A stretch of DNA of 6,174 nt from Promethearchaeota archaeon (GCA_030605895.1 JAUWHL010000276.1:1-6174), one strand, 5' to 3'; shown: positions 1 through 5,790, counted from the stretch's first letter. Program-made: numbers and translations. The notes: a model not told the origin generated them from the sequence alone.

Positions 1-2
1 AT

Positions 3-1016
3 TCAGAATTACAAGATCTTGAAGGTTTGATTTCAGAAGCGAAAGATGCCAAGATTGATGCAATTATTGCTCACGATTTAGCTGTAATTAGAATAGCTAA
101 GCGATTTAATATGGAATTTCATATCTCGACTCAAGCAAACATATCTAATATTGAATCTGCTAAATTCTATGAAGAATTGGGGGCAGAAAGAATAATTCTA
201 GCAAGAGAATTATCTCTTCAACAAATAAAGCTTATTAAACATCTCTTATCAAAAACAAAGGTGGAGTGTTTTGTTCATGGTTCAATGTGCACATCAATTT
301 CAGGACGGTGCTACCTTTCTGCAACTATCTGTGATTCCGAAGAATATTCTGCAAACCGAGGAAACTGTGTTCAACCTTGTAGAAGAGAGTGGAGGGTTAT
401 TGATGATGAGAATAATGAGTTCATTTATAATGGTCAAATGTTTTTGAATACTAAGGATCTATGTATGATTGAACACATTCCAAAATTGATAGACGCTAAA
501 ATAGACGCGTTTAAGATAGAAGGAAGGATGAAAGACCCCCTTTATATAAAAACAGTTTCAGAATGTTATAGAGAAGCAATAGATAGTTTTTTAAATGGGA
601 CCTATGGAAAAGAAAAAATCGCTAACTGGCGAAAAAGATTATCAATGGTATATAATCGAGGATTTCATACGGGATTTTACTTTCAGAGACCAACTATCGA
701 AGATATTGAATTAGAAAGGAGAGGAAATGTATCTCAATATAAAAAGCATTACATAGGAAAAATACTTTCTTATGACAAAAACAGTAAATCCGCTAATGTT
801 TTATTAGAAAGCCTAGAATCTCCCTTAAAGCAAGGAGATGAAATCATTATAATGGGTTCTAATACTTATACTATTGAAACAATAAAAAAGATGATCTATA
901 AAGGAGAGAAGATAAAAAGTATATCTAGAAAGAGGTATACCGACCCAGTTAGAATTAATTTACGCATTAATAAAGAAGTCGAAGTGAACGCAAAAATTTA
1001 TATCATAAAAAAATGA
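3..1016 (+). CDS. U32-family protein (peptidase U32 / RNA-hydroxylase-like), 5' end cut by window edge
   Basis: The frame is open from the first full codon at position 3, so the real start is left of the window; by comparison with the family some 75-80 N-terminal residues are missing. The TTG at 27 is internal. Counting from it, the U32 signature E-x-F-x2-G-[SA]-[LIVM]-C-x4-G-x-C-x-[LIVM]-S spans residues 80-98, and Cys88, Cys95, Cys114 and Cys118 are the four conserved cysteines expected to hold an iron-sulfur cluster. STQANISN (34-41) and FKIEGRMK (162-169) are further family blocks. From about residue 240 a small beta-rich C-terminal domain follows, as in Peptidase_U32_C. Known bacterial relatives are not clear proteases: TrhP and RlhA hydroxylate tRNA and 23S rRNA, and UbiU/UbiV hydroxylate ubiquinone precursors. 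An RNA-hydroxylating, cytoplasmic role is therefore inferred; the substrate cannot be read here. The last codons lie in a direct repeat found again at 2237-2266. Confidence 0.93.
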   Translation, partial: SELQDLEGLISEAKDAKIDAIIAHDLAVIRIAKRFNMEFHISTQANISNIESAKFYEELGAERIILARELSLQQIKLIKHLLSKTKVECFVHGSMCTSISGRCYLSATICDSEEYSANRGNCVQPCRREWRVIDDENNEFIYNGQMFLNTKDLCMIEHIPKLIDAKIDAFKIEGRMKDPLYIKTVSECYREAIDSFLNGTYGKEKIANWRKRLSMVYNRGFHTGFYFQRPTIEDIELERRGNVSQYKKHYIGKILSYDKNSKSANVLLESLESPLKQGDEIIIMGSNTYTIETIKKMIYKGEKIKSISRKRYTDPVRINLRINKEVEVNAKIYIIKK

Positions 1017-1022
1017 TTTTTA
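993..1022 (+). repeat. 30-bp perfect direct repeat, copy 1 (end of the U32 gene)
   Basis: Bases 993-1022 are identical to 2237-2266 (offset 1244). The repeat contains the last seven codons (KIYIIKK) and the TGA of the U32 gene plus six bases beyond. Left of it similarity fades but continues weakly in the same reading frame. The sequence is A/T-rich, but 30 identical bases ending in the same stop codon in the same frame are unlikely to be chance. Confidence 0.85.
997..1004 (+). promoter_or_regulatory. Possible TATA box (TTTATATC) for the surface-protein gene
   Basis: TTTATATC lies inside repeat copy 1. With the usual archaeal spacing of about 26 bases, transcription would start near 1027, some 35 bases before the TTG start at 1063. 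The same octamer occurs in copy 2 ahead of the methyltransferase gene. Inferred from sequence only; the context is A/T-rich. Confidence 0.3.
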
Positions 1023-1062
1023 AATAGACAAACAATAAAGGTGTGAAACTATAACAATAGAG

Positions 1063-2082
1063 TTGTTTAGTATCGATAAAAAGAAGCTCAGGATTCTGAT
1101 AACAATTACCATTATTATATTTTTGTTTTCATTTTCATTCGTAAATGTTACAAGAAGACAAGCATCAGAGATATTAACTCAGGAATGGGATTCACGCCCA
1201 TTTGGAATTAAAATGTCAGTACAAACTACAGAAACAAATCAGAGTTATTGGGCGGGTTTAGGATGTGCTCCCATGAAGACTACAATTTCTTTTGATGATG
1301 TTTGGAATGACAATAAGAATGGAGAGATGAGAGAGATTGGTGTTACCCTCGAGGAAAATGGCTTAGACCAAGATAAAGTGAAAATTGTTAACATATGGTT
1401 AGAAATAAAAAATACTAAATTTGAAAAAAATAATGTAAATAAAATTATCGAATCAGGGGGACAATATTCAACAACTTTTCAAGTATCATATACAGGTTTT
1501 GATAGTCAAATAACGGTTTGCCTTCATGTGGATTTTGATTACTATATATATGATCCCTATTATGGAAGTAGTTGGTGGGGAGTTTCCCATATTAATCCAA
1601 TATGTGTTCAAGTTGATACTAATGAAGCACCGACCGTAACAAGTCCTTCGGACAAAGTTTATGATTTTGGTGATATTCCCGCTGAGGATAAGATTTCATG
1701 GATCGTACACGATGTAAATAATAATCTTTCTAATTATACTGTCTATAGGTATGTCTTTTTTCAAAAGGGTATTTATGACTTTAAACAATCGGGTATTTAT
1801 GACTTTAGCCAATTTGGTAGTTGTTCACATGGAGATATTATTCAGGTGAGAATAGACCCGGATCTCGAGTCGGGAGCTTATGAATATAGAATTGTTGTTA
1901 GAGATGATAAGAGCTTAAACTGCTCAGACTCCGTTATTGTAAAAGTGAATCGAGCAATTATTGCTAGTTTTCCTTTCGGAAACTTATCCATTATATTCTT
2001 TGTTACCATCATACTTATACTTGTTTCTTTATATTCAGTAATAATTATTAAAAAAAGCGAATTGCGAATTCAAAATTTTTAA
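1063..2082 (+). CDS. Double membrane-anchored extracytoplasmic protein with Ig-like domain
   Basis: A 339-residue protein. Residues 11-28 form a hydrophobic segment after a lysine-rich start (signal anchor or signal peptide), and 307-329 form a C-terminal membrane helix followed by a short basic tail, so most of the chain should lie outside the cell. Residues about 45-185 are a beta-rich region I do not recognise. Residues 190-296 begin PTVTSPSD and end DSVIVKVN, with an SGAYEYRIVVRDD strand between; this matches the Ig/cadherin-like repeat style common in Lokiarchaeal surface proteins. Cysteines at 68, 153, 181, 254 and 287 could form disulfides. An eight-residue segment is duplicated at 236-251. 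The start is uncertain: TTG 1063 is the only usual start codon after the in-frame stop at 1036, and the next ATG would remove the first membrane segment. A GGTG at 1040-1043 is too far from TTG to be an ideal ribosome site. Function unknown; adhesion or ligand binding at the surface is a guess. Confidence 0.85.
   Translation: MFSIDKKKLRILITITIIIFLFSFSFVNVTRRQASEILTQEWDSRPFGIKMSVQTTETNQSYWAGLGCAPMKTTISFDDVWNDNKNGEMREIGVTLEENGLDQDKVKIVNIWLEIKNTKFEKNNVNKIIESGGQYSTTFQVSYTGFDSQITVCLHVDFDYYIYDPYYGSSWWGVSHINPICVQVDTNEAPTVTSPSDKVYDFGDIPAEDKISWIVHDVNNNLSNYTVYRYVFFQKGIYDFKQSGIYDFSQFGSCSHGDIIQVRIDPDLESGAYEYRIVVRDDKSLNCSDSVIVKVNRAIIASFPFGNLSIIFFVTIILILVSLYSVIIIKKSELRIQNF
1768..1815 (+). repeat. In-frame tandem duplication of 24 bp
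   Basis: Two adjacent 24-base units (1768-1791 and 1792-1815) differ at four positions. They encode GIYDFKQS and GIYDFSQF (residues 236-251 of the surface protein), an insertion between strands of the Ig-like domain. The close match suggests a fairly recent slippage event. Confidence 0.85.
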
Positions 2083-2236
2083 AATCTGCTTCTTTACTGC
2101 CTTTTATCTTGTAAGCTTGAATTACTAAATCGCTCTTAGCTAATTCAATTTTGAAAGAGTCAAAATCTATCCAATATATCTAATGAGTACCAGAGGAAAG
2201 TTACTAAATATAAAAGTAAGAATTGAAATTAAAGAT
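2083..2236. other. Intergenic stretch with apparent gene debris
   Basis: No intact gene is visible between the surface-protein stop and the second repeat copy. On the minus strand an open stretch 2179-2048 reads as protein-like sequence (for example KIELAKSDLVIQAYKIKGS) but has no ATG, GTG or TTG and overlaps the surface-protein 3' end. On the plus strand the right part belongs to the U32 tail remnant. Both could be relics of former genes; the minus-strand fragment may be coincidence. Confidence 0.3.
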
Positions 2237-2260
2237 AAAATTTATATCATAAAAAAATGA
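2144..2260 (+). pseudogene. Remnant of a second U32 gene tail
   Basis: After an in-frame TAA at 2141 an open stretch runs to TGA 2258-2260 and ends in KIYIIKK, exactly as the U32 gene does. Before that it reads LNIKVRIEIKD, against LRINKEVEVNA in the intact gene: ungapped, with the same alternating beta-strand pattern. The region further upstream does not resemble U32. The only ATG is at 2183, giving 25 codons with no U32 core. I read it as the surviving 3' end of a duplicated or relocated U32-family gene. The alternative is that only the promoter-bearing 30 bases are homologous. Confidence 0.45.
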
Positions 2261-2266
2261 TTTTTA
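2237..2266 (+). repeat. 30-bp perfect direct repeat, copy 2 (upstream of pcm)
   Basis: Identical to 993-1022. It ends 46 bases before the preferred methyltransferase start at 2313; copy 1 ends 40 bases before the start of the surface-protein gene. The two copies thus bracket the surface-protein gene. Confidence 0.85.
2241..2248 (+). promoter_or_regulatory. Possible TATA box (TTTATATC) for pcm
   Basis: Within repeat copy 2. The expected transcription start is near 2270, which would place the GTG at 2268 outside or at the very tip of the mRNA and leave a leader of about 43 bases before ATG 2313. Inferred; no upstream BRE is convincing. Confidence 0.35.
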
Positions 2267-2312
2267 TGTGAAAGATCACTCCCTACTTAGCATAATGGTT
2301 TCAATTTTAAAA

Positions 2313-2987
2313 ATGAATTTTGAAGAAAAGAGAAAGCGACTGGTTGAGAAGCTTAAGGATAGAGGAATATTAACAAAACTAGATGTAATAAGAGCAATGT
2401 TAATTGTACCCCGACATAAATTCGTACCAAAAGATGCAGAATCAAACGCATATATGGACTCCCCTCTCTCTATTGGATTAGGGCAGACAATTAGCGCCCC
2501 CCATATGAACGCTATGATGTGTGAGTACCTTGAGCTGAAAGAAGGGGATAAAGTATTAGAAATTGGAACAGGTTCAGGCTACCACGCTGCTTTATGTGCC
2601 GAATTAGTAGCATCAGAAAATTCAGAAAAACCTGGGCATGTATTTACAATCGAACGTCATGAAGAATTAGCTAAAAATGCTAGAGAGAACTTTAAAGAAA
2701 CAGGATATGAAAATACGGTTACGGTAATTCACGGAGATGGTACATTAGGATATCCAAAAGAAGCCCCCTTCGATAAAATATTAGTAACAGCTGCCTCACC
2801 TTCAAAAATTCCTGTTCCTTTGCGAGACCAGTTGAAAGAAGGAGGAATTCTTTGTATCCCTGCAGGATCTAAAAGTTTTGCTCAAAATTTATATATTATT
2901 AAAAAGCATGGTGAAAATTTTGATAGCAAGAAAATTACAGGCGTGAGATTTGTACCCCTGATAGGGAGATATGGTTTTGAAAGCTAG
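2313..2987 (+). CDS. pcm: Protein-L-isoaspartate O-methyltransferase
   Basis: Cytoplasmic repair enzyme that transfers a methyl group from S-adenosylmethionine to the abnormal carboxyl of L-isoaspartyl residues in aged proteins. The frame is open from GTG 2268 (239 residues). I prefer ATG 2313 (224 residues) because MNFEEKRKRLVEKL matches the family N-terminus and the predicted promoter would leave the GTG untranscribed; ATG 2295 is also possible. No clear ribosome binding site decides it. Numbered from 2313, VPRHKFVP (32-39) and GQTISAPHM (57-65, the active-site Thr/Ser loop) are family hallmarks. VLEIGTGSGY (81-90) is the SAM-binding glycine motif, GDGTLGYPKEAPFDKILVTA (141-160) the next conserved block, and FVPLIGRYGF (213-222) the usual C-terminus. 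Length and motifs are those of an intact archaeal enzyme. It converges on a small minus-strand gene whose stop lies 15 bases away. Confidence 0.95.
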   Translation: MNFEEKRKRLVEKLKDRGILTKLDVIRAMLIVPRHKFVPKDAESNAYMDSPLSIGLGQTISAPHMNAMMCEYLELKEGDKVLEIGTGSGYHAALCAELVASENSEKPGHVFTIERHEELAKNARENFKETGYENTVTVIHGDGTLGYPKEAPFDKILVTAASPSKIPVPLRDQLKEGGILCIPAGSKSFAQNLYIIKKHGENFDSKKITGVRFVPLIGRYGFES

Positions 2988-2992
2988 ATCCC

Positions 2993-2999
2993 AAAAAAA
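2993..2999 (-). terminator. T-tract terminator of the 50-residue gene
   Basis: On the minus strand seven T follow the TAG stop (3004-3002) after exactly two bases. The other small gene has the same arrangement at 3313-3319. T-tracts without a hairpin are typical archaeal termination signals. Confidence 0.5.
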
Positions 3000-3001
3000 T
3001 T

Positions 3002-3154
3002 CTATTTTACGAATAAACTATCTGAATTCTTCTTAAATTTATTTTTGAGTTTTTTTCTAATCTTTCTCACATGTTCTGATCTATCAATACAGACTTGTAG
3101 ATTCTCATCACAACAGTTCCAACTACGACATTCAGTATAATTAGAACCTCTCAT
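3002..3154 (-). CDS. Small Cys-containing basic protein (50 aa), paralog of the 47-aa gene upstream
   Basis: Not a family I recognise. The ATG at 3154 gives a 50-residue protein with 13 Lys/Arg against 6 Asp/Glu. It aligns gaplessly with the 47-residue protein at 3465-3322 from Met1 to Leu36: both have Trp12, an acidic residue at 16 and 24, aliphatics at 19, 23 and 32, Val29 and RKKL at 33-36. Both then carry KNKF-x-K near the C-terminus, and this copy adds eight residues. Four cysteines (9, 14, 15, 22) occur here and none in the paralog; a metal site or disulfides are possible. The second half looks helical and strongly basic, so nucleic-acid binding is a guess. A TTTAAATA box lies 38 bases upstream and a T7 tract follows the stop. 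No strong ribosome site is seen, and a short leader of about 16 bases is predicted. It could alternatively be a relic of a larger gene. Confidence 0.55.
   Translation of the reverse strand: MRGSNYTECRSWNCCDENLQVCIDRSEHVRKIRKKLKNKFKKNSDSLFVK
3050..3056 (+). terminator. Possible T-tract terminator of pcm
   Basis: Seven T on the plus strand, about 63 bases past the pcm stop, preceded by a T5 run near 3042-3046. It lies within the opposite-strand small gene, so the run may simply reflect AAA codons there. Confidence 0.25.
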
Positions 3155-3184
3155 AATTCAGTATTGTTCTTCATTAATTTTTTC

Positions 3185-3195
3185 TAGCATCTATT
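3185..3195. repeat. Short direct repeat, copy 1 (CTAGCATCTAT)
   Basis: CTAGCATCTAT here and CTAAGCATCTAT at 3301-3312 differ by one inserted base, and both run into A-rich sequence ending in G. One lies just upstream of the 50-residue gene and the other just past the terminator of the 47-residue gene, so they may mark the edge of the tandem duplication. Short and A/T-rich, hence weak. Confidence 0.35.
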
Positions 3196-3199
3196 TAAA
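3192..3199 (-). promoter_or_regulatory. Archaeal box A (TTTAAATA) of the 50-residue gene
   Basis: The minus-strand TTTAAATA is a consensus TATA element. Transcription would begin near 3170, some 16 bases before the ATG at 3154. The same octamer precedes the paralogous gene. Confidence 0.45.
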
Positions 3200-3300
3200 A
3201 AGGAGATTTTGAATATAAGAAAGTATTGTTTATGAATTGGAATCGATTTAAGCGGATGCTTTACAATTTATAAAAAGAGAGGGAATTAGAATTATAAAAA

Positions 3301-3312
3301 CTAAGCATCTAT
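3301..3312. repeat. Short direct repeat, copy 2 (CTAAGCATCTAT)
   Basis: Partner of 3185-3195. The roughly 105 bases between the two copies contain no convincing gene on either strand. Confidence 0.35.
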
Positions 3313-3319
3313 AAAAAAA
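3313..3319 (-). terminator. T-tract terminator of the 47-residue gene
   Basis: Seven T on the minus strand, two bases after the TAG (3324-3322). Same stop codon, spacing and tract length as at the paralogous gene (2993-2999). Confidence 0.55.
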
Positions 3320-3321
3320 GT

Positions 3322-3465
3322 CTATTTTTGAAATTTATTCTTTAATTTTTTTTCCATTAACTTTTTTCTTACTGTTTTAACATAATGATTCTTTTCAACA
3401 TTACGTTTCACAGATTTTTCATTGTACGTCCAGCCATTCCGTTTACCATTCCCATTAATTCCCAT
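3322..3465 (-). CDS. Small highly basic protein (47 aa), paralog of the 50-aa gene downstream
   Basis: Not a family I recognise. The ATG at 3465 opens a 47-residue protein with 15 Lys/Arg and 3 Asp/Glu, a Gly/Asn-rich start (MGINGNGKRNGW) and a long basic, probably helical remainder. It shares Met1, Trp12, Val29, RKKL (33-36) and many conservative positions, without gaps, with the protein at 3154-3002. A five-residue insertion then precedes the shared KNKF-x-K. It has no cysteine. The matching start, spacing and tail in two diverged copies argue that both frames are or were translated and that these ATGs are right. The GH57 gene lies 132 bases upstream on the same strand, but an intervening TTTAAATA box and a T7 tract after the stop suggest a separate transcript. 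DNA or RNA binding is a guess from charge only. Confidence 0.6.
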   Translation of the reverse strand: MGINGNGKRNGWTYNEKSVKRNVEKNHYVKTVRKKLMEKKLKNKFQK

Positions 3466-3522
3466 AAGTGTCAAGACCAAGGCAAATTTTAAGTTTATTA
3501 GTTTATTATTAGGACCTTAATA

Positions 3523-3530
3523 TATTTAAA
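3523..3530 (-). promoter_or_regulatory. Archaeal box A (TTTAAATA) of the 47-residue gene
   Basis: Consensus TTTAAATA on the minus strand between the GH57 stop and the small gene. The predicted transcription start is near 3500, a leader of about 35 bases before the ATG at 3465. The rest of 3466-3597 shows no gene. Confidence 0.45.
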
Positions 3531-3597
3531 ACTAATTAAAATCGACAAAATTCTTACGTCCATCTACAAAATTGTAAAGGATAGAAAAGTATTAATA

Positions 3598-5775
3598 TTA
3601 AGAAATTTTAAGCCTTAAATGAAATTCTAAGTTCTTATCGAGTTTAATAAGAGGAGTTATATTTATTCCTTGATATATTTCTTGATAGCCTTCATCTGTG
3701 TAAGCATATGCAATTATCGGAAATTTATTAATTTTAATTGAATCCTCTTTACTTAAAATATCAATCTCAAAACTTAGATCATAGGTTTCATCATAAGCTT
3801 TAAAGTGTGAACCAATAAATTGAAATGCCTCTAATAATTCGGGTTTTTTGTCGTTTTTAAGATCTATTTGCTTGCTTTCCCATTGGAATTTAGTTGTATC
3901 CCCATTAAAGAAAAAAGGAATATCAATCGCTATATTTAGATTTTTAATAATACGGTTAAGGATTTTCTCCTTTTCATGAACCTCATCGAAATTTATTCTT
4001 ACAATGACTTCAATTTCTCTTTCTTCTACATAAATATCTTTTGTAATTCGTACCGGGGTTCGTTCATCAGTATCAGGGTCTTTTACACTTCCAATTTTTT
4101 CCATTTCTATGATAGCAATCTTTCCTTCCTTTTCACTACTTGTAACCTTGAAATTTTCATCAACAAAATCTCCAAACTCGTAATATTGGTCTGCTTGAAG
4201 TTGTTCAAGTGTAACATCGTTATGTAAAAACCTAAGACGTAATAAATTTCTTTTGAATCTATCAACCAAAACTTCTTCTTTTTCAAGTTTCTTACTATCA
4301 TGGTATGCTTCTGGCCACCTTGTTAAGGTATTCAACAGATTATAAGATTTAGGTTTATAATCTAACTCAAAAATAGTTCCACCATCGTTTGGATTAACAT
4401 AAATATTAAAAACATCAGATTCAATTAAATATTCTGTCTTACTATCCTTAATAAAATCGATCGGAGTTATATAAATATAAGTCTTCATTCTAGGACTAAT
4501 TAAAGAATTTATATCATCGATTATTCTCTCAGCATTAATTAAATGAGTATAAACTGAAAATCTTAGAAACTGTAAATAGACCCCTCCAAATAAACCATGC
4601 CAATAACAATCATTACATTGGGCTTTATAAATCTCATCCCAAGCCTCTGCAATTTTTTTTAATATTACAGAAATAAGTTGCTCTTTTTCAACTTTTAGTA
4701 GATTTTCTTCAGTGTTAATAAGTTTATTTCTAACATGAATCATTTTCTTGTGCATATTATTTGATTCCGGATACTTTACTAGAAAATATCTCCAAAATCC
4801 TCCTTTTAGAAATTGATAAGTCTCTTTCCTTTCTTCATCATCTTTCAAGTCTTTCCGAATTCTCTTAAAATTCTTTCTGATTTGAGTTGGTAAAACCCAT
4901 TCCTCCATTTTATCGTAGCTAGCTGTAGGAAGATAGATTAAACTCTTTGCCGGAAATTTTGCCATGTATTCTGAAAGTGTTATAGATTTAATCCATGTAT
5001 TATTTCTTATCTGTTCAAAAAAGGCAGGAATGAAAGGTTTACCATTATCTCCATCATGATGACCTTGCCCCTCTACATAACAGATTTGGTGTGTAGTTCC
5101 CCAAACACCCATTTTTTCAGCATCTGATATTAACAAAGTCATTCTATCTCCTTTATTATCTGCCATTTTCTTTAAATACTCAATAGATAAATAAGTTGGT
5201 TTCCAAGGGGTTAAATACCTTAATTCTTCGTTGATTGGAAATAAGCGTAATGTTTTCCCCTCATTTTCTGTAATATATGAATAGAGAGTTCCTTCCTCAG
5301 TAATTCCTGTAGATCTGAAATGATTATCGTCTACAATAACGTATTTTAATCCAACGTCATTCAAGAAGGAAGGATAGTCTGGCTCCCACACTCTTTCGGA
5401 TAACCAAGCTCCTTTAACTTCCAATCCAAATTCATTTCTAATTAGATCAGTCAATTTCTTCATTTGAGCTATTTTATCACGATAAGGGATGATAGCAAAT
5501 ATTGGTTCATAATACCCCCCTCCAATAATTTCTATCTGGCTTCTTTTTGCCATTAATTTTAATTTCTCTATGAAATCGGGTTTGTTTTTTAAGAGCCATT
5601 CCAATAAATTACCCGAAAAATGAAGCGTGATTTTGATATCTTCAAATTTAAAAATGTTATCGATAAGGGGTTCATAGGATTTTTTATAACAGTCTTCTAT
5701 TACGAAATCGAAGTTATCGACTGGTTGATGAAAATGCAGGCAAATCGGGAGGCAAATGGTTTTCTCTTTATCCAT
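3598..5775 (-). CDS. GH57 4-alpha-glucanotransferase / alpha-amylase family enzyme
   Basis: A complete 725-residue glycoside hydrolase of family 57, which cleaves or transfers alpha-1,4-glucan chains with retention of configuration. Conserved regions appear in order. HFHQP (14-18) is region I and GGGYYEP (85-91) region II. WLSERVWEP (124-132) carries the nucleophile Glu127, and ISDAEKMGVW (216-225) the acid/base Asp218. These correspond closely to Glu123 and Asp214 of the Thermococcus litoralis 4-alpha-glucanotransferase. The middle helical domain (about 310-420) contains CNDCYWHGLFGGVYLQFLR (387-405), as in DUF1925. The beta-rich remainder (about 430-725) matches the DUF1926 C-terminal domain. 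It is somewhat longer than the 659-residue Thermococcus enzyme. No signal peptide is visible, so it is probably cytoplasmic and acts on glycogen or maltodextrins. ATG 5775 follows GGTGAT by nine bases. Transferase versus hydrolase activity cannot be decided from sequence. No other glycogen gene is in view. Confidence 0.95.
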   Translation of the reverse strand: MDKEKTICLPICLHFHQPVDNFDFVIEDCYKKSYEPLIDNIFKFEDIKITLHFSGNLLEWLLKNKPDFIEKLKLMAKRSQIEIIGGGYYEPIFAIIPYRDKIAQMKKLTDLIRNEFGLEVKGAWLSERVWEPDYPSFLNDVGLKYVIVDDNHFRSTGITEEGTLYSYITENEGKTLRLFPINEELRYLTPWKPTYLSIEYLKKMADNKGDRMTLLISDAEKMGVWGTTHQICYVEGQGHHDGDNGKPFIPAFFEQIRNNTWIKSITLSEYMAKFPAKSLIYLPTASYDKMEEWVLPTQIRKNFKRIRKDLKDDEERKETYQFLKGGFWRYFLVKYPESNNMHKKMIHVRNKLINTEENLLKVEKEQLISVILKKIAEAWDEIYKAQCNDCYWHGLFGGVYLQFLRFSVYTHLINAERIIDDINSLISPRMKTYIYITPIDFIKDSKTEYLIESDVFNIYVNPNDGGTIFELDYKPKSYNLLNTLTRWPEAYHDSKKLEKEEVLVDRFKRNLLRLRFLHNDVTLEQLQADQYYEFGDFVDENFKVTSSEKEGKIAIIEMEKIGSVKDPDTDERTPVRITKDIYVEEREIEVIVRINFDEVHEKEKILNRIIKNLNIAIDIPFFFNGDTTKFQWESKQIDLKNDKKPELLEAFQFIGSHFKAYDETYDLSFEIDILSKEDSIKINKFPIIAYAYTDEGYQEIYQGINITPLIKLDKNLEFHLRLKIS

Positions 5776-5784
5776 TTTTATTAT

Positions 5785-5790
5785 ATCACC
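5785..5790 (-). promoter_or_regulatory. Ribosome binding site of the GH57 gene (GGTGAT)
   Basis: GGTGAT on the minus strand pairs with the AUCACC of the archaeal 16S rRNA tail and lies nine bases before the ATG, which fixes the start at 5775. It is the clearest ribosome site in the window. Confidence 0.65.

Noticed and set aside
2268..2312. GTG 2268 as start of pcm.
   Set aside because: It adds 15 residues not expected in the family and lies at the predicted transcription start; ATG 2313 fits the family N-terminus better, though this is not certain.
3152..3190. In-frame extension of the 50-residue gene from ATG 3190 through a TGA (possible selenocysteine).
   Set aside because: The ATG lies two bases from the TTTAAATA box, so it should not be transcribed. 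The paralog begins at the position matching ATG 3154, and no SECIS-like structure was found by eye.
3200..3235. AAGGAG followed by a TTG on the plus strand, like a strong ribosome site.
   Set aside because: The frame closes after eight codons and the spacing is only three bases. On the other strand it is simply the upstream flank of a promoter.
3252..3314. Plus-strand 20-codon open stretch (ADALQFIKREGIRIIKTKHL) that reads like protein.
   Set aside because: It has a stop immediately upstream, no start codon and no neighbouring support; too short to call even a relic.
3976..4227. Plus-strand open frame of 83 codons opposite the GH57 gene.
   Set aside because: Phe/Asn/Tyr-rich antisense of a well-conserved enzyme, with no motif or ribosome site.
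4107..4301. Second minus-strand frame within the GH57 gene.
   Set aside because: Out-of-frame shadow of the GH57 coding sequence.
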